Assembly (NCBI RefSeq): GCF_030867095.1
Contig: NC_081828.1
Location: 49,887,434-49,951,433 of the forward strand
Length of the DNA: 64,000 nt
Direction: 5' to 3'
Source of the DNA: Alligator mississippiensis
Lineage: Eukaryota; Chordata; Crocodylia; Alligatoridae
Part shown: positions 23,150-34,503 of the stretch, piece after piece
Layout: every line of letters begins with the position of its first letter
Numbering within the stretch: the stretch's first letter is position 1
Made by a program: the position numbers and the translations under genes
Notes under the pieces: generated by a model
What the model saw: only the letters and a program-made list of their open reading frames with translations
Told to the model about the DNA's origin: nothing
The model's database searches: none

Positions 23150-25020
23150 ATATTAGTGACAATCTTGACAGACATCCTCAATCAGCCTAAGTTATACGAG
23201 CCACCCTTCTCCATCATTATTATACCTTGCTGCCTTTACCACAGTTATATTCACTGTGTTGCTGTCCCTCAAGCGAAGCCCTTTTAGGAAACAATCTGCC
23301 CACTGCTTGTCTGCTTCTGGGTTCATCTCTTTACAGGCTGCAGAGAAGTTGGGTTGCTGTTGACAGACTACCTGTACTTGCAGCCAATGCTACCCATCTG
23401 AGGTCTGAATGCACTACAGTACAGGCAGGAACAGGTGAGGGAAGGTTTACCAGACCTTCTAGAGCAAGGCTGGATTGCCACAAGGACTTGAGGCCAAGGG
23501 CTTTCAACATAGGTGGCTGGTGTGTATAGCACAGAACACTTGGTTCTACCCCTGAATACATCTACAATCATTTTGTCATGCTGTTCCCCTGGCAAAAGCC
23601 CCCTCAAGACTTATGCCATATGCTGCAATTGTCCCCATTCGGCGCAAGATGCTTGCTGTGGTGTTCTAGCCATCTCCCTGCTTCAGCACTCACAGGGTCA
23701 GCTTTTTATCATTATGCAGGGTGTACTAAAAGTTCAGGCCTTACCCCCAGCTCACTTCCAAGGGTTGCAAATCATTGGAATGTTGTGATGTATTAAACTT
23801 GGTAGTGTTAGGAAATAACCTTGCCTGAGAGAACAACTTTGCAACTCCACAAGGACACTTAACACATTCTAAACGGCTTGAAGGTGTGTCTGCTTGCCTT
23901 TTAAGTGCACTTAGTAAGTGCCAGGTTAAAGATCTGACACCCTTAATGTCTTTTTACCTCCAGTCACTAGTGGAGATGAGGACTGGAAGAATTTTAGAGG
24001 TCCCCAACTTCATTTTTCCCTTCAAAGCATTCCCAACTTTAAAGGTCATGGTACCTTAAAAATTGTGTCAGTCAGATTACCATCTTCTCTCCCAAAGCCA
24101 CATCAATTCCAGCAGGATTTTACCAGCCTGTCTCTCAGAGCTCCAAGTACTTGAAAACTTAGGAAGGGTCATTCATCTCTTGGCTTAGCAAGTGGGGTTT
24201 TGGCACTTGACAGAAGATTGAATAAGGCAAGTAGCAGAGCTCAGACTAATGTCATTTTCAATCCTGGTACACAGTAAGAAGGGCCGTCACAGAGACAGCA
24301 AATCCTCCTGTACACAGTCCAATGTATCACAACATCACTCACCCCCATCTCACCCTCCTTACATCACAGACACATGTAAAGAAAGGAGAGTTAAGCTATA
24401 GCCATCTAGCTGCCCAGATTACTCTTCATCAAAAACAAGGAAGGAATATTTCACATCATACACTGTGTTTTGTAGATTTCTTAGATTTTAAGGCCAGGAG
24501 GAAGCTTTAAGAATCAGCCATTTGGAAATCATGCATTATGCAGGCTATAGAGATTTACCCAATACTCGGTGCAACAATACAGAAACACCATAAATCAACA
24601 CAAGTGTAGTTTATATCAGTCCATACACTACTGGAAATTACACCCATAAACAGATGACCATCTCTATAGAGGTGACCACCTGTCGAAGATGCTATTACAG
24701 CCCTTTGCACCAGGCAGACAATAGTCTGAATTGAGCAAACAGATACCCCAAAATGAAATGGAATAAAAAGTTACAGATGGACAAACTGCACACAAGTGTA
24801 ATTTACAGTGGTGCATAATTACTCCTGACTTTCCAAAGGGTAAATTTATATTGGATTGGAGTGACTTACACCAGTAAAGTCTGCATATAGGATGTCTATC
24901 CCACATTTACTCTGGGGAAATAAAAGAATATACCAGTGTATGTGTCACGTGTCCACACTATAACTCATGGGCTACAGTAAACCATAATATGCTAAATATG
25001 ACCAAAAGTGTGCACCCATT
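23150..25020. other. Intronic sequence, nothing recognised
   Basis: Ordinary AT-moderate DNA. 'acaagtgtaatttacagtgg' (24792) and 'gtgacttacaccagtaaagt' (24861) hint at an old dyad repeat, too decayed to call. Confidence 0.3.
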
Positions 25021-25024
25021 GCAT

Positions 25025-25690
25025 AACAAAAGTCAATAGCATACTGGGCTGTATGAATAGAAGCATCACTTGCAAGAGAAGGGAAGTAATTCTTGCGCTG
25101 TATTTTGCCCTAGTGAGGCCTCCCCTGGAGTATTGCGTCCAGTTTTAGGCCTGTGCTTCAAGAGAAATGGGCACAAATTAAAAAGAGTTAAAAAGAGAAA
25201 GAAAAAGATTAAAAAGAGAAAGCAACTCTTTCTAATTTGTGCCCACTTCTCTTGAAGCACAGGCCTAAAACTGGACACAGTACTCCAAAAGAAGTCTCAC
25301 TAGTGCCAAATAGAGTGCAAGAATCATTAGGTCTAGGAAACATGATTTATGAGGAAAGCCAGATTATTTAGTCTGGAGAAGAGAAGACTAAGGGGGGATT
25401 TGATAACTCCTTAAGTATCTGAAGGGTAGTCATACAGAGAGAATGGAGATAGACTATTTGTGACCACAGAAGACAGGAGAAAGAAGTAACAGTCTTAATT
25501 GTGACAAGGCAAATTTAGGTTGAAGATTAGGAAGAATATCCTCACTATAAGGGTGGTTACACATTGGAACAGGCTACCCGGAGAGGCCGTAAAATCTCCA
25601 CCCTTGGACATTTCAAGAAAAGGTTAGAGAGATACTTGGCTGTGAAGGTTTAGCCAGGGATGATCCTGCCTTGAGCAGGCCTATTTGTTG
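25025..25690 (+). mobile_element. Old CR1 3' part carrying an internal 94-bp inverted duplication
   Basis: CR1 C-terminal sequence is recognisable on the plus strand: 'agcatactgggctgtatgaa', 'gtgaggcctcccctggagta', 'agtctggagaagagaag', and a 3' part with 'cattggaacaggctacccgg' and 'tttcaagaaaaggttagaga'. In the middle, 25087-25180 is repeated as its reverse complement at 25233-25326, with an A/G-rich spacer (AAAAAGAG-like). Confidence 0.75.
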
Positions 25691-26097
25691 TGCCACTGTT
25701 CAGTGGGCTTAGGCCCACCAAGAGAATTTTAGAGCTTCCTTAATTAGGGAGGCTACTGGGGACACTGCAACTGAATACATGGGGCAGCTGAAGTGAAAAC
25801 ATGAATGGGAGTGGGGGCCAAAGGTTCATAATGACCAAGGATGCATGTTTTCCGCTCACTGTGGAAAAACACGGAAAGATGCAGATTTTTTTCTCCTTTA
25901 ATAGAGAAAAATGTGGATTTCCACCTTGCAGGCTGGCAGAGCTCCACATGTGCGCATATGCATGTGGCAGCCAGGCACTGGTGGAGAGAAGCTCCTGCAG
26001 CTCCCTCCAGGTAAGTCTATGGGGTCAGGGAAGGGACAGGGGGGACACAGGCGACATGTTGGGGGGGACACTAGGGGGGACAGGCAACATGGCATAG

Positions 26098-26613
26098 GAG
26101 GCATGTGCCCCTCCCCCCCTGAGATTTCTGTGCCCACAGCGGGGGAAGGGAGCGTAGGGCTACAGCCAGTCCAGACCAGCTCCAAAGAAGCTGCCTCCAT
26201 GGCCCTGTGGGTGGGACCCGGTATGGGAGGGAGTGCCATGCTGCCATGACTGCCAAGGAGAGGCACAGTAGCAGTGGCGGTGCACAATTGTGTCCCCCAT
26301 TGCTGCCAGGCAGGCAGAGGGCACTGACATTTTAAGACACGACTGGATGCTTATCTTTCTGGGATGATCTGACCTCAGCTGACTTCCTGCTGCTTGGGCA
26401 GGGGGTTGGACCTGATGATCTTGCAAGGTCCTTTCCAGCCCTAATGTCTATGAAATTTAGGGCACCTCAGTTTGACGGCCATGGCAGTACAGTGCTCCCT
26501 CTTGTGCCAGGTGCTGCCTGCTGGGCCATAGAGGCAGCTCCTCTGGTGCCAGCTGCAGCCTCACACCCCACTGTGGGTACAGAAATCTTGAGGGGGGGGG
26601 CACATGCCCCCTC
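26098..26613. repeat. Foldback repeat with a CR1 3' end in its loop
   Basis: The left arm (26098-26250, 'gcatgtgcccctcccccc', 'gagatttctgtgcccacag') is complementary to the right arm (26477-26613, 'gtgggtacagaaatcttgag', 'ggggcacatgccccc'). 'tgccatgctgccatg' also faces 'ccatggcagtacagtg'. The roughly 225-base spacer contains the CR1 3' end at 26322-26457. Confidence 0.65.
26322..26457 (+). mobile_element. CR1 3'-end fragment
   Basis: 'gacattttaagacacgactg' continues the CR1 C-terminus (FKTRLD), followed by 'gatgatctgacctcagctga', 'agggggttggacctgatgat' and 'ggtcctttccagccctaatg', ending in 'tctatgaaat'. This is the complete terminal 130 bases of an old copy. Confidence 0.8.
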
Positions 26614-26879
26614 ACACTCTCATACATTGCCTGTGGCCCCCACCCCTTCCCCACACACCCACCATCTTCCTCACACACTGGAGGCCTGGGGGTAGAGGGC
26701 AGGGGGTTGGGAGTGAGGGGCCCCGGCAGGGCTAGGAGCTGTGGGTCAGGAGTGAGGGGCACCAGCAGGACCAGGGGCAGAAAACCAGCATATCAGGGCT
26801 GCTCAGGGTCACAAAGCAGCAGAGGGGCACAGCCACAGCTGGACTTGCATCTTGGTGAGCAAAGGGGGCGAAGAGAGCT

Positions 26880-27095
26880 CTGATTTTCCATGTTAAAAAA
26901 AACAAAATCAAATGCCAAAATATATAGGTATTTAGAATTTATTTTATTATAATGATTGAGGCACTAGTAAACTTCCAAATTGCTTTAAGATTGTAAATAT
27001 ATCAATAAAACATCATGTTCAACAAATATATATATAGTGGTGTTTCATTTTAATCATGGAAAAATGCTGATTTGGGGGTTTTTAATCAGAGAAAT
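26880..27095. other. AT-rich stretch without recognised content
   Basis: Long A/T words, including 'aatttattttattataatg' and 'caaatatatatatagtgg'. Possibly the decayed tail of a repeat. No gene is seen. Confidence 0.3.
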
Positions 27096-29762
27096 AGGGC
27101 TTTTTTATCTGAGAATTTGGGATTTTTAAAAAGAGAAAACCAGAATCCCTAAAACGACTGCTCCAAGGAGGGACACTGAGCAGATCACACTGGCCAGTGC
27201 CTGCTGGCTCTTGAAGGAGTCCAGGGAGCCAGTGGATGCCACCCAGTGAAACTCTCCCCAGAGACATGAACAGTAATGGACAGGAAGACAACACTCAAGG
27301 CACTGTGCACCCTCCTGACCAAAGTCTCCTTCCTCGTACATGACCAGCTTAGGGAGGGCCAGGAGGAGGTTGACCAGGAAGTCCTGGGACTTGGTGGGGC
27401 CATGGATGGGGAGCGCATAAACAAAAAGGTGCAGGGAGTAGTGCAGCCAGAACCCTAACAAGAGGTCCTTGAGGAGGTGGTAGAAGGGATGCAAGCTGGT
27501 GCACTAGACATAGAACTGAGCCAGGGTCTCCTTCTGCTCACAGGAGGGGTAGGTATCACTCGTGTCTGTGAAATTTGCTAAATATGTGCCTTTGTTGACG
27601 GCTTTGTGGAGGAGCTGTTGGCTGAGGTCTCCAGTGGGTCATAGGATGAGGGTGGAATACAGGCTAGTCCACTGGGGACCCTTGCCCTCACCAAGGTTGC
27701 CCCATCACTTAGTGCCTGGGTGAGAAGTGAAGATGGGATGGCGGAGAGTGTGGAACATGAGCATGTACAGCTGGTAGTAATGAGCTGTTTGGAAGCAGAC
27801 CTGTCTTGTATCCCCCAGCCTGCTGAGGTGATGAGGTGGGGAGTGCCATGGAGCCTGCTGAGGTAGGGGCCTGTGACAGGGAACCCTAACCCTGTCACAA
27901 GGAAGAAGGTGCACCCCTACAAGGCCAGAACCTTCTGGGCACAGAGGGCTGGGGAGGAAGGGGTTAACTGCTGAACTGGGACGGATAGTCAGCTGACCAG
28001 AAGAGGCAGGACTATAAAAACCCTGGATTGAATGGCAGTAAGGGGGCCAGCAGACAAGGAGGAAGGAGTGCATCTCAGAGCTCCAGGGAGAAGCTTGGTG
28101 GGAAGTCCAAAGCCAAGAAGAGGGGAACTATAGAAGCCCTGGAGAGACGACAGTCACACTGCAGCAAGGACTGGAGCTGATGGTGGGGAGCTGAAACACG
28201 AACCCTGCAACTGTAAGCTGACATACCGCTTTCCTTATTCCCATTTTTTGGGTGGCAGGTATTGCCCACGGATGGGACTGTTTATTTATTTTCTTTTGGT
28301 TATGGAATAAGACTGGTGGTTTGGGGTGACGCTATTAGGGGTTGGAGGCGGCCTCATTTTGGGGACCTACTCCAGAGTGGGATCCCTAGTGCCAGTGAGG
28401 GCGCAACTTTTGGGGGCACAGCCCAGCGCCAGTGAGGCACAGAGAGAGACAGGGCTGCGGAGAGCCCGAGTGCCAATAAGGGCACCGTTTTGGAACGATC
28501 TCAAAGGCTCAAAGGCCAGGGAGGCCTGGAGCATGTGGGGGGGTGCAAGTGTATATTTCTTTCTGTTGTGTTGACAGGTGGGGTCACGCCTGTTTTGAAC
28601 TTGCGACCCCTTTGGCTGTGGGGCCGGCACACGTGCCTCCAGGCCAGGTACCGTGCCTCAGAAAAGAGCAGAGAAGGGGGCCAAGAGCCTCCAGGCACTG
28701 GAAGGAAGAGCTAGAGCCTCGAGTCTAACCCTGTTTGGTGGGTTTGGATAGAGAGGCCTAGCTAGAGAAAAAGAGGTCAGACCATCCTAGGAGAGACCCC
28801 AACATATCCAATAAAATCGGCAGTCTCCCACTCACATACTAATTCCATCTAGACGTGGCAGACAAGATTAGAGCGGCACAGCAGAGTTCCAAGAAGACTC
28901 CAAGGGCGCCCCATGTAAGGCGCGGTGACCTGGAAGATGGTGCTGGGGAGGGCGACCTGTTACAGGGTCCCACGATGAGCTCTGGGCTGCTGGGGGATAC
29001 TGGTGGGAGATGACTGCCCTTGTGCAGGACCTGTAGGATGTACATGAGGGCAGTGTCTGGTAAGGCAGGTTTGATCTCCTCGAGTAAGTGGCACTTAAGT
29101 GCGCACAGTTTGGGCAGCTCCATGTGCCGGGCCAGCGCAAAAAGGTCTATTTATCCCTGCCTGGCATAGTCCAGGAGGTCCCGGATACAGATGATGTTAA
29201 CCAGTACCATCCTCTGGCACACCCAGGATGCCTCTGTCACCAGCACCACCAGCTGCGGGTTTTTTCAGTAGGGTCTTGACTAGGAGGTCTGCACCCTGAA
29301 CAACTGTCTGGGGACCTGAAGGCAGACAACAGCCTCCAGGCCCTGAACAGATCTTAATATGGGGAGGCCCCTCAGGTAGAAGAGCTGCCAGTCAGATCAG
29401 AACCCTTGAAGGTGGCAGAGGAAGGCACTACACCACCTGGCTACCAGCAACATAAAGGAGCCTCTGCAGAGCCTGAAGGTATGGACCTGGCCAAGGCTCT
29501 GCCCCCCTCATGCAAGGGGAGGCTCAGGACCCCTGCAGAGACCTAGTGCTGTCCTAGCCAAAAGAACCCCAGTGCCCATGTCTGGAAACTGGCCAGGAGC
29601 TCCAGGGCCACAGGCAGGATGTAGAAGTGGTGCCAGATAATAGACAGGATGAGCTGGTTGATGACCAGCACCCTCCCACAAAAGGAAAGGCACTGGAGCA
29701 GCCCTGCCAATGCCTGCAGCCTCTCAGACAGGTAGACCCCCAGGTAGAGCAGCAAGCTCACC
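27095..29762 (-). pseudogene. Tx1/L1-like LINE, C-terminal RT region, split by an insertion
   Basis: On the minus strand, 29761-29543 reads GVYLSERLQALAGLLQCLSF, CGRVLVINQLILSIIWHH and LELLASFQT, the thumb and connection region typical of Tx1-type LINE reverse transcriptases. Downstream, 29140-28839 gives LPKLCALKCHLLEEIKPALP. After the insertion (27872-28836) the frame resumes with SSLLTQALSD-type sequence and ends in PFYHLLKDLLLGFWLHYSLH and GPTKSQDFLVNLLLALPKLV (27494-27270), the conserved Tx1 C-terminus. Several frameshifts make it inactive. No endonuclease is seen because the copy starts within RT. The clade assignment is from motif memory and moderately sure. Confidence 0.65.
27872..28836 (+). 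mobile_element. LTR-like insertion (possible solo LTR)
   Basis: The block begins TGTGACAGGG, forming a short dyad with CCCTGTCACA (27872-27899). It has a TATA-like ACTATAAAAACC at 28011, a GGAATAAGAC near 28305 and CCAATAAAATC near 28808, and ends near a CA. It lies within the Tx1-like LINE, whose sequence resumes on both sides. A TG start, a TATA box and a late AATAAA suggest an LTR of a retrovirus-like or Gypsy element. No target duplication was found, the right boundary is approximate, and no gag or pol sequence is present. Confidence 0.45.
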
Positions 29763-29815
29763 TACCTTGAGCAGGGGGCTGGACTAGATGACCTCCTGGG
29801 ATCCCTTCCCAACCA
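29763..29815 (+). mobile_element. Short CR1 3'-end fragment
   Basis: 'gagcagggggctggactaga' and 'tgacctcctgggatcccttc' match the last 50 bases of CR1. It abuts the end of the Tx1-like LINE remnant. Confidence 0.6.
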
Positions 29816-29819
29816 GCTG

Positions 29820-32800
29820 ACTGGACTGAAGCAAAGGAACAGGGAGAGCAGAAAAGCCAGCTGCTTTCCTCCCCTGCCAAAGAGGTCAGATCGGTGCTTT
29901 AACGTCAGGCCTCAGAGGAGGATTCCCACTTTGCCTAGCAGGTAGGTAGATTTGATTCAAGCCTCCCAGACATGCCATCACGCTCCTCCTCTCTGTTTCT
30001 CATACCCCCAGTCTCTTCCTCTCCCAAATCTAGTTCATCTCCCCCTAGCCTCAGTTCTTCTTCCCACACCTAGTCGGTATTTTATCACCTCTTCTCTTTG
30101 ACATCTGTCCTCTTTTGGTAGCAGTGGGAAGGTTTCTAGGCTTTGCAAGGAGTGAGTCACCTTTACCAAGCAACTCTGCATCCTTCAACCCCTACTCAGA
30201 ACAGCTCTTCCTGAGGCCATGCAGAGCTGGCCAGAAGGGAAGACAGGGAACTGATGGAGTATACCCACTTCAAAGCCCAATAGCTTCTACATCCGTAAGC
30301 GCATTGTAACCAGGAAGAACATATGGGCTGGCCAGAGGAGTCATTTCCAATGGCATTCTCCTCAAAGGAACAAAGCAGCATTTTTATCCAAGACCCTCCC
30401 TCAGTACCCTGCCTTCCCTCCCTTAACAGTGGTAACAGCTAGCTATGGTGAGATAGGGCACAAGTCACTTGGTAGCAAAGAAGGTATTGTTTCTCCCTGT
30501 ACAGAATATCACATTTTTATTAAAAACTCAAAACTTAGGAACATCTAAACTTCTGGGGGCCAAGCATTGAAACATTTTGAGTTTCAAAGGTTGTTTTTTT
30601 TAACTAAAGCTTGAATACTTTCCATAAAAAATGACATTTTTACAAAAAACTTCTGTTTAATCCAAAAAAAAATCATTTTCCATTAAAATGAAACGCTTGG
30701 CTAGGAAATGTCAGACCAGTTCTAATCTCAGCCCCCTTCCTCAGGCTTCTTAGGAGCTGACCGGCCAAGGGCTGAATGAAAAGGCAAGGCAAAGTACACA
30801 CAAGGCACAGCAAAGAGTTGGCCAGAGTGTACAGAGCAGGATTTGACCATCAGCGATGCTCCACATGCACAGGGAAGACTAGAAGTGGTGACGCACAGTA
30901 CACAAACCCTGGCAGACGAACAGGGGGATCATCTGAACAAAGCCAACTATGTCATTATCAATAAACAATAATACTGATGTGGGGGGCTATTTAGTACTGA
31001 GCACCATTCAGGTACTCAACATTGTCCACAGAAAGCAGCACACACAGAGCTGGCAGTCTAAAGCCCTGTTCATGGCAAAGCAGCCTGGGCCTGGACAGGC
31101 TAACCTGATGTAGGAGTATAAGTAATGCCCGGATAATCTCCTGTTTCCAACCACTGCTCTCCCTCAAGCTTGATAGAGCAGAACTACATTGAAAAAAAAT
31201 GCTTCTTGTCTCTACTTTCTGGGCTGTGAAACAATTTCTTCCCTCCAGGTGTCAAATCTAAGGCCAGGTCCTCATGTAGTAAAAATGCACAGTGCCCCAT
31301 TGACTTCAACCCCAGCTCACCCCACCTGAAGCTCTAATGCCTAATTTCTTATGGAGATGTTCCCTTGCCCACATCATCACTTGACCTGCACCACCAGCCT
31401 CATCTGCCCGCAAGCACTCCTGCGTTTTCTCTCATCTCTCTTGCCACATCAAGGCAAACCCTTCCTGTTGATCACAATTCACAAGGCTGTCTCCTTCCTC
31501 TCTTTTCAATCCTTCCTTGAAACCTTCTTTTGTTTGAGAATTCACCAGGATATGGTCTCCCATCACTAGGCGGCCTGTAGCAAGTGAGACCGTTGTGACT
31601 ACAGACACAAGCAAACAAACCTATCTCTGTTGTCATCACATCTACCCCAGGCTGGGCCCATTTGTGCATTCCCCAGACACAGTGTCAAACCAGCCAGCAG
31701 TGCATTCTCTAGCAGAGTGATTTTGAGGGACCTTGCCTGCACAGTGCCTAGTGGTGTGGGTCCCTATGAGCTGCCTGGAGTCCTTAGGCCCTACAATACA
31801 TAAATACACGAGTAAGGCAGAATGGTGACATCCCCATCTGGCCCCCAGCTCTGAAGATTTCATGCCACCTGCAAAGACTGGGAATATGCATCAAACAGGA
31901 TTCAGTTTCAAGATGCTCTGTCCACGTGCACACAGCCAAAATAAACTGCTGGCTCCTGGTGTGCCTGCCTGTCAGCAAATGCTTAGACGGGGGTTGGAAG
32001 GGGAAGAAGAAGGTGCCTGGATGTTTGCTAACAGTGTGTCAGACTCAGTCTACCCACACTGCAACTCCCCTGAAGCCAATGGAGTTACACCAAGTGTTGG
32101 TATAATGCATGCGCGCGTGTCCGTGGTTGTCGGCCCAGCTAGCACTGGCGGATGGTGCTGCTGCAAGTTGCCATGGCAACCCCATCAGGCCTCTCTGCAG
32201 CAGGCAGCAGCATTGGACGGAGATGCACAGCACACAGTCCCCTCCTTCCAGTGTCTGTGCCTGGGCCCTGCACTCGAGATCTTGTGTGGTGGGGAATCAG
32301 CCTACAGAAAAAGCTTTTGAGTGTTAAGGCATGGGTGGGGAAGGTACTCTGGCTTCTGGCATCGCCCCAACCCAGGCTTCCTCCGAAACACTGCACATAC
32401 AGCAGTGCCAACACAATGAATGCTGTGTATACCCAACATGTACATCACAAAGACTTGGCCTCCCTTGGCCCCAGACGCACACATCACAGACACAAATGCC
32501 TTCGTGCACCTGCAGCGTAACGCATCTATGTGAAGGAGCTATTGAGCAAACTCAGCTGCCTAACCCTGTATTCAGAAGCATTATGTGAAGGAGCCATTTA
32601 CCACACCATTTCCATCTCAACACCAGCGTTTTCACGAAAGAGGAAAACTACACATTAACAAGCAAGAAGGGGTGCTTTAGAAAACCCCTAAAGGTTTACT
32701 GACTGCACTGTGTCAGACCACAGAAGCCTCAGACCAACACCCCAAGATTAGAGTTCAGAGACATTGATAACTCTTTCGAGCATCATTGCAATCAGTGTAA

Positions 32801-32860
32801 AAGCTACAAGAGTGCATTTACCCCATCACTCCCAACATGTGACAATGACTTCCCCGTACA
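29820..32860. other. Intronic sequence, nothing recognised
   Basis: No transposon end, coding exon or RNA gene was recognised. A few A/T-rich words lie near 30590-30690. Confidence 0.3.
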
Positions 32861-33179
32861 GTTGCAGCAGCTGGGATGGATGGGCAAATTTCACAAGCAA
32901 GAAGTCTAGCGTGCATGGATGTTTTAGAGGCATCAGGGATGAGAGAGTAAGAACAAAGACACTGCCAGAATGGACTGATGTATTAATTCTAGATGCAGTG
33001 GGGGGGGCGTGCAGGTGCACGGATAGTTGTGCCAGACTGGGGAAGGGATTTATTAAAGTCTTATAGAAGCCTTGTGTCTATCTTTTAGAAGGCAACATGC
33101 AAGGGTGGGTGTAGGAAGAACTGTGTGGACAGGCATCCTGGGCCTAAGGAAGGAAGGGAGGCTGCATGTTTGTGATTGG

Positions 33180-33440
33180 GAAGTAGTGCAAGGAAGATGC
33201 TGTTATGGCTTTGCAGCCTGGGTATATTTTGCATGCAGGAGGCAAGGTGCAAGTGGCAGCATGTAATAAAGATGATGCTGAAGTTCTGATGGATGGGTAA
33301 GTTTCGCGGTCAGAAGATGAGGTGCATGTAGATGTTCAGAGCATGGTGTCTGTAATAAAGATGATGCCCCAGTTTCACATGGTGGGTGAGCTTTACATGT
33401 AGGAGGTGATGTGAATGGGGGATACTGGCAAAGTCTCATA
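33180..33440. repeat. Degenerate tandem repeat, period about 89 bp
   Basis: 'tgtaataaagatgatgc' occurs at 33262-33278 and again at 33351-33367, exactly 89 bases apart. The intervening 'ggatgggtaagtttcgcggt' and 'gcatgtaggaggt'-type words recur before and after. A further diverged relative may lie at 32866-32960 ('ggatgggcaaatttcacaag'). Confidence 0.6.
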
Positions 33441-34208
33441 AAAATGCAGCAGCATAGTGGGACTGACACATTGTGCCTTGCATTCAGGAAACCAAGGGCC
33501 TGTGGCAGGGGAAACAAGAATGATGAAGCTAAGGCCTAACTCAGACTTCACCCTAGCATAAATCAGGAGCAAAACACTTGACGTCAGCCGTGTGGCACCG
33601 GCATAAAACCTGCATAAACAAAATCAGAGCTAGGCCCTGGGATTCATATGAGCAGATGATTCCTGCTTGCAGGCGATAACATGCACACAGCTCTTTGGAT
33701 GTGCTATGTATGGGCACAGAATAGCGATGCAGCCGTGCACCCACCTAGCACCAGGGGTGCAGAGACATAGAAGATGGGAAAGGAGGTGCGTGGGGATACT
33801 GTGCCAGGAGGAACAAGCCAGCTGGGAGGGGCATACACCGCACACAATTCCAGCAGGGCTGTGGCACAGGAGTGGAGTGGAGCCGAGTGTCATTCAGAGG
33901 ACGCCGGCCCACCTGTTCCAAGGGGCTCCCACGCAGGTGGCCACAGGCATGTTGCTGCCTGGAGACGTTGCTGCCTGGAGACCCAGCCATGCAAGCCATG
34001 GGTCACGTTCAGAGATGCTGCTCGCAGGAAGTCACATGGATGTGGCTACCTGGGGTGGGGGCAGCCCGGTGCTGGGCTGCAGGCTGGGGGCACGGGTGCA
34101 GCACGCTGGAAGGAGCTGGGCATGGGGCTGGCTGGTTGGCAGCAGGAGCGGGGGGGGGCTGGGCATGGGGCATGCAGCGGGGAGGGGCTGATTTGGGGAC
34201 ATGGGGGG

Positions 34209-34214
34209 GCTCAC
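34209..34214 (-). other. ASTN1: Splice donor of ASTN1 exon 1
   Basis: Read on the minus strand, the exon ends CTGG and the intron begins GTGAGC, a strong match to the vertebrate donor consensus. Translation past this point loses all similarity to astrotactin. Confidence 0.9.
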
Positions 34215-34503
34215 CCAGCACGAAGTAGGGCAGCTCGGTGTTCTCCAGGTCGTCCACCACCACCATCTCCCCGGGGAAGTCGTTGCGCACCGAGAAGAGC
34301 AGCTTGGGCTCGGAGGCCGAGGGGCTGTGCATGATGCTCAGGTCGTTCTCCCGCAGGAAGGGCAGCGCCGACACCGTGATGCTCTTGAGCTTGCACTCCA
34401 GCTCCTTGGAGGGGTCCGCGTCCGCCTCCGCCGCGCCGGGGGCCGCGGCCGCGGCGGGCACCCAGCAGCACGACAGCAGGGCGCAGAGCCGGGCTAAAGC
34501 CAT
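34215..34503 (-). CDS. ASTN1: ASTN1 (astrotactin-1), first coding exon, 96 codons plus one base
   Basis: Astrotactin-1 is a neuronal membrane glycoprotein needed for glia-guided migration of young neurons. Only the first coding exon lies here. It starts at the ATG complementary to 34501-34503, with A at -3 and G at +4. A hydrophobic signal peptide (about residues 1-21, [14 protein letters not shown] then an alanine run) is followed by the highly conserved extracellular start: [36 protein letters not shown], and the acidic [16 protein letters not shown] at the exon end. I recognise this as ASTN1 rather than ASTN2 from the near-identical mammalian N-terminus. The exon stops after CTG G at 34215 and is followed by GTGAGC, so the next codon is split in phase 1, which fits the Glu that follows in the family. 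The frame also stays open upstream to an ATG at 34761. I prefer the inner ATG because it gives the family's usual signal peptide. The transmembrane, EGF-like, MACPF and fibronectin parts lie outside the window. Confidence 0.95.

Larger units (their letters stand above)
1..34214 (-). other. ASTN1: Intron 1 of ASTN1 (5' part)
   Basis: ASTN1 is transcribed leftward from 34503 and no second coding exon is recognisable down to position 1. All sequence here is therefore intronic. No frame resembles the next ASTN1 segment, which would carry the first transmembrane helix. The intron carries many transposable-element copies, listed separately, separated by AT-moderate unique sequence. Confidence 0.8.

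Noticed and set aside
1-34214. Possible miR-488 hairpin, known from an ASTN1 intron
   Set aside because: In mammals it lies far deeper in the gene, and I saw no matching hairpin in this part of intron 1.
34009-34215. Continuation of the ASTN1 frame past the exon (GEPPHVPKS...)
   Set aside because: It follows a GTGAGC donor, and similarity to astrotactin ends exactly there, so it is read-through into intron 1.
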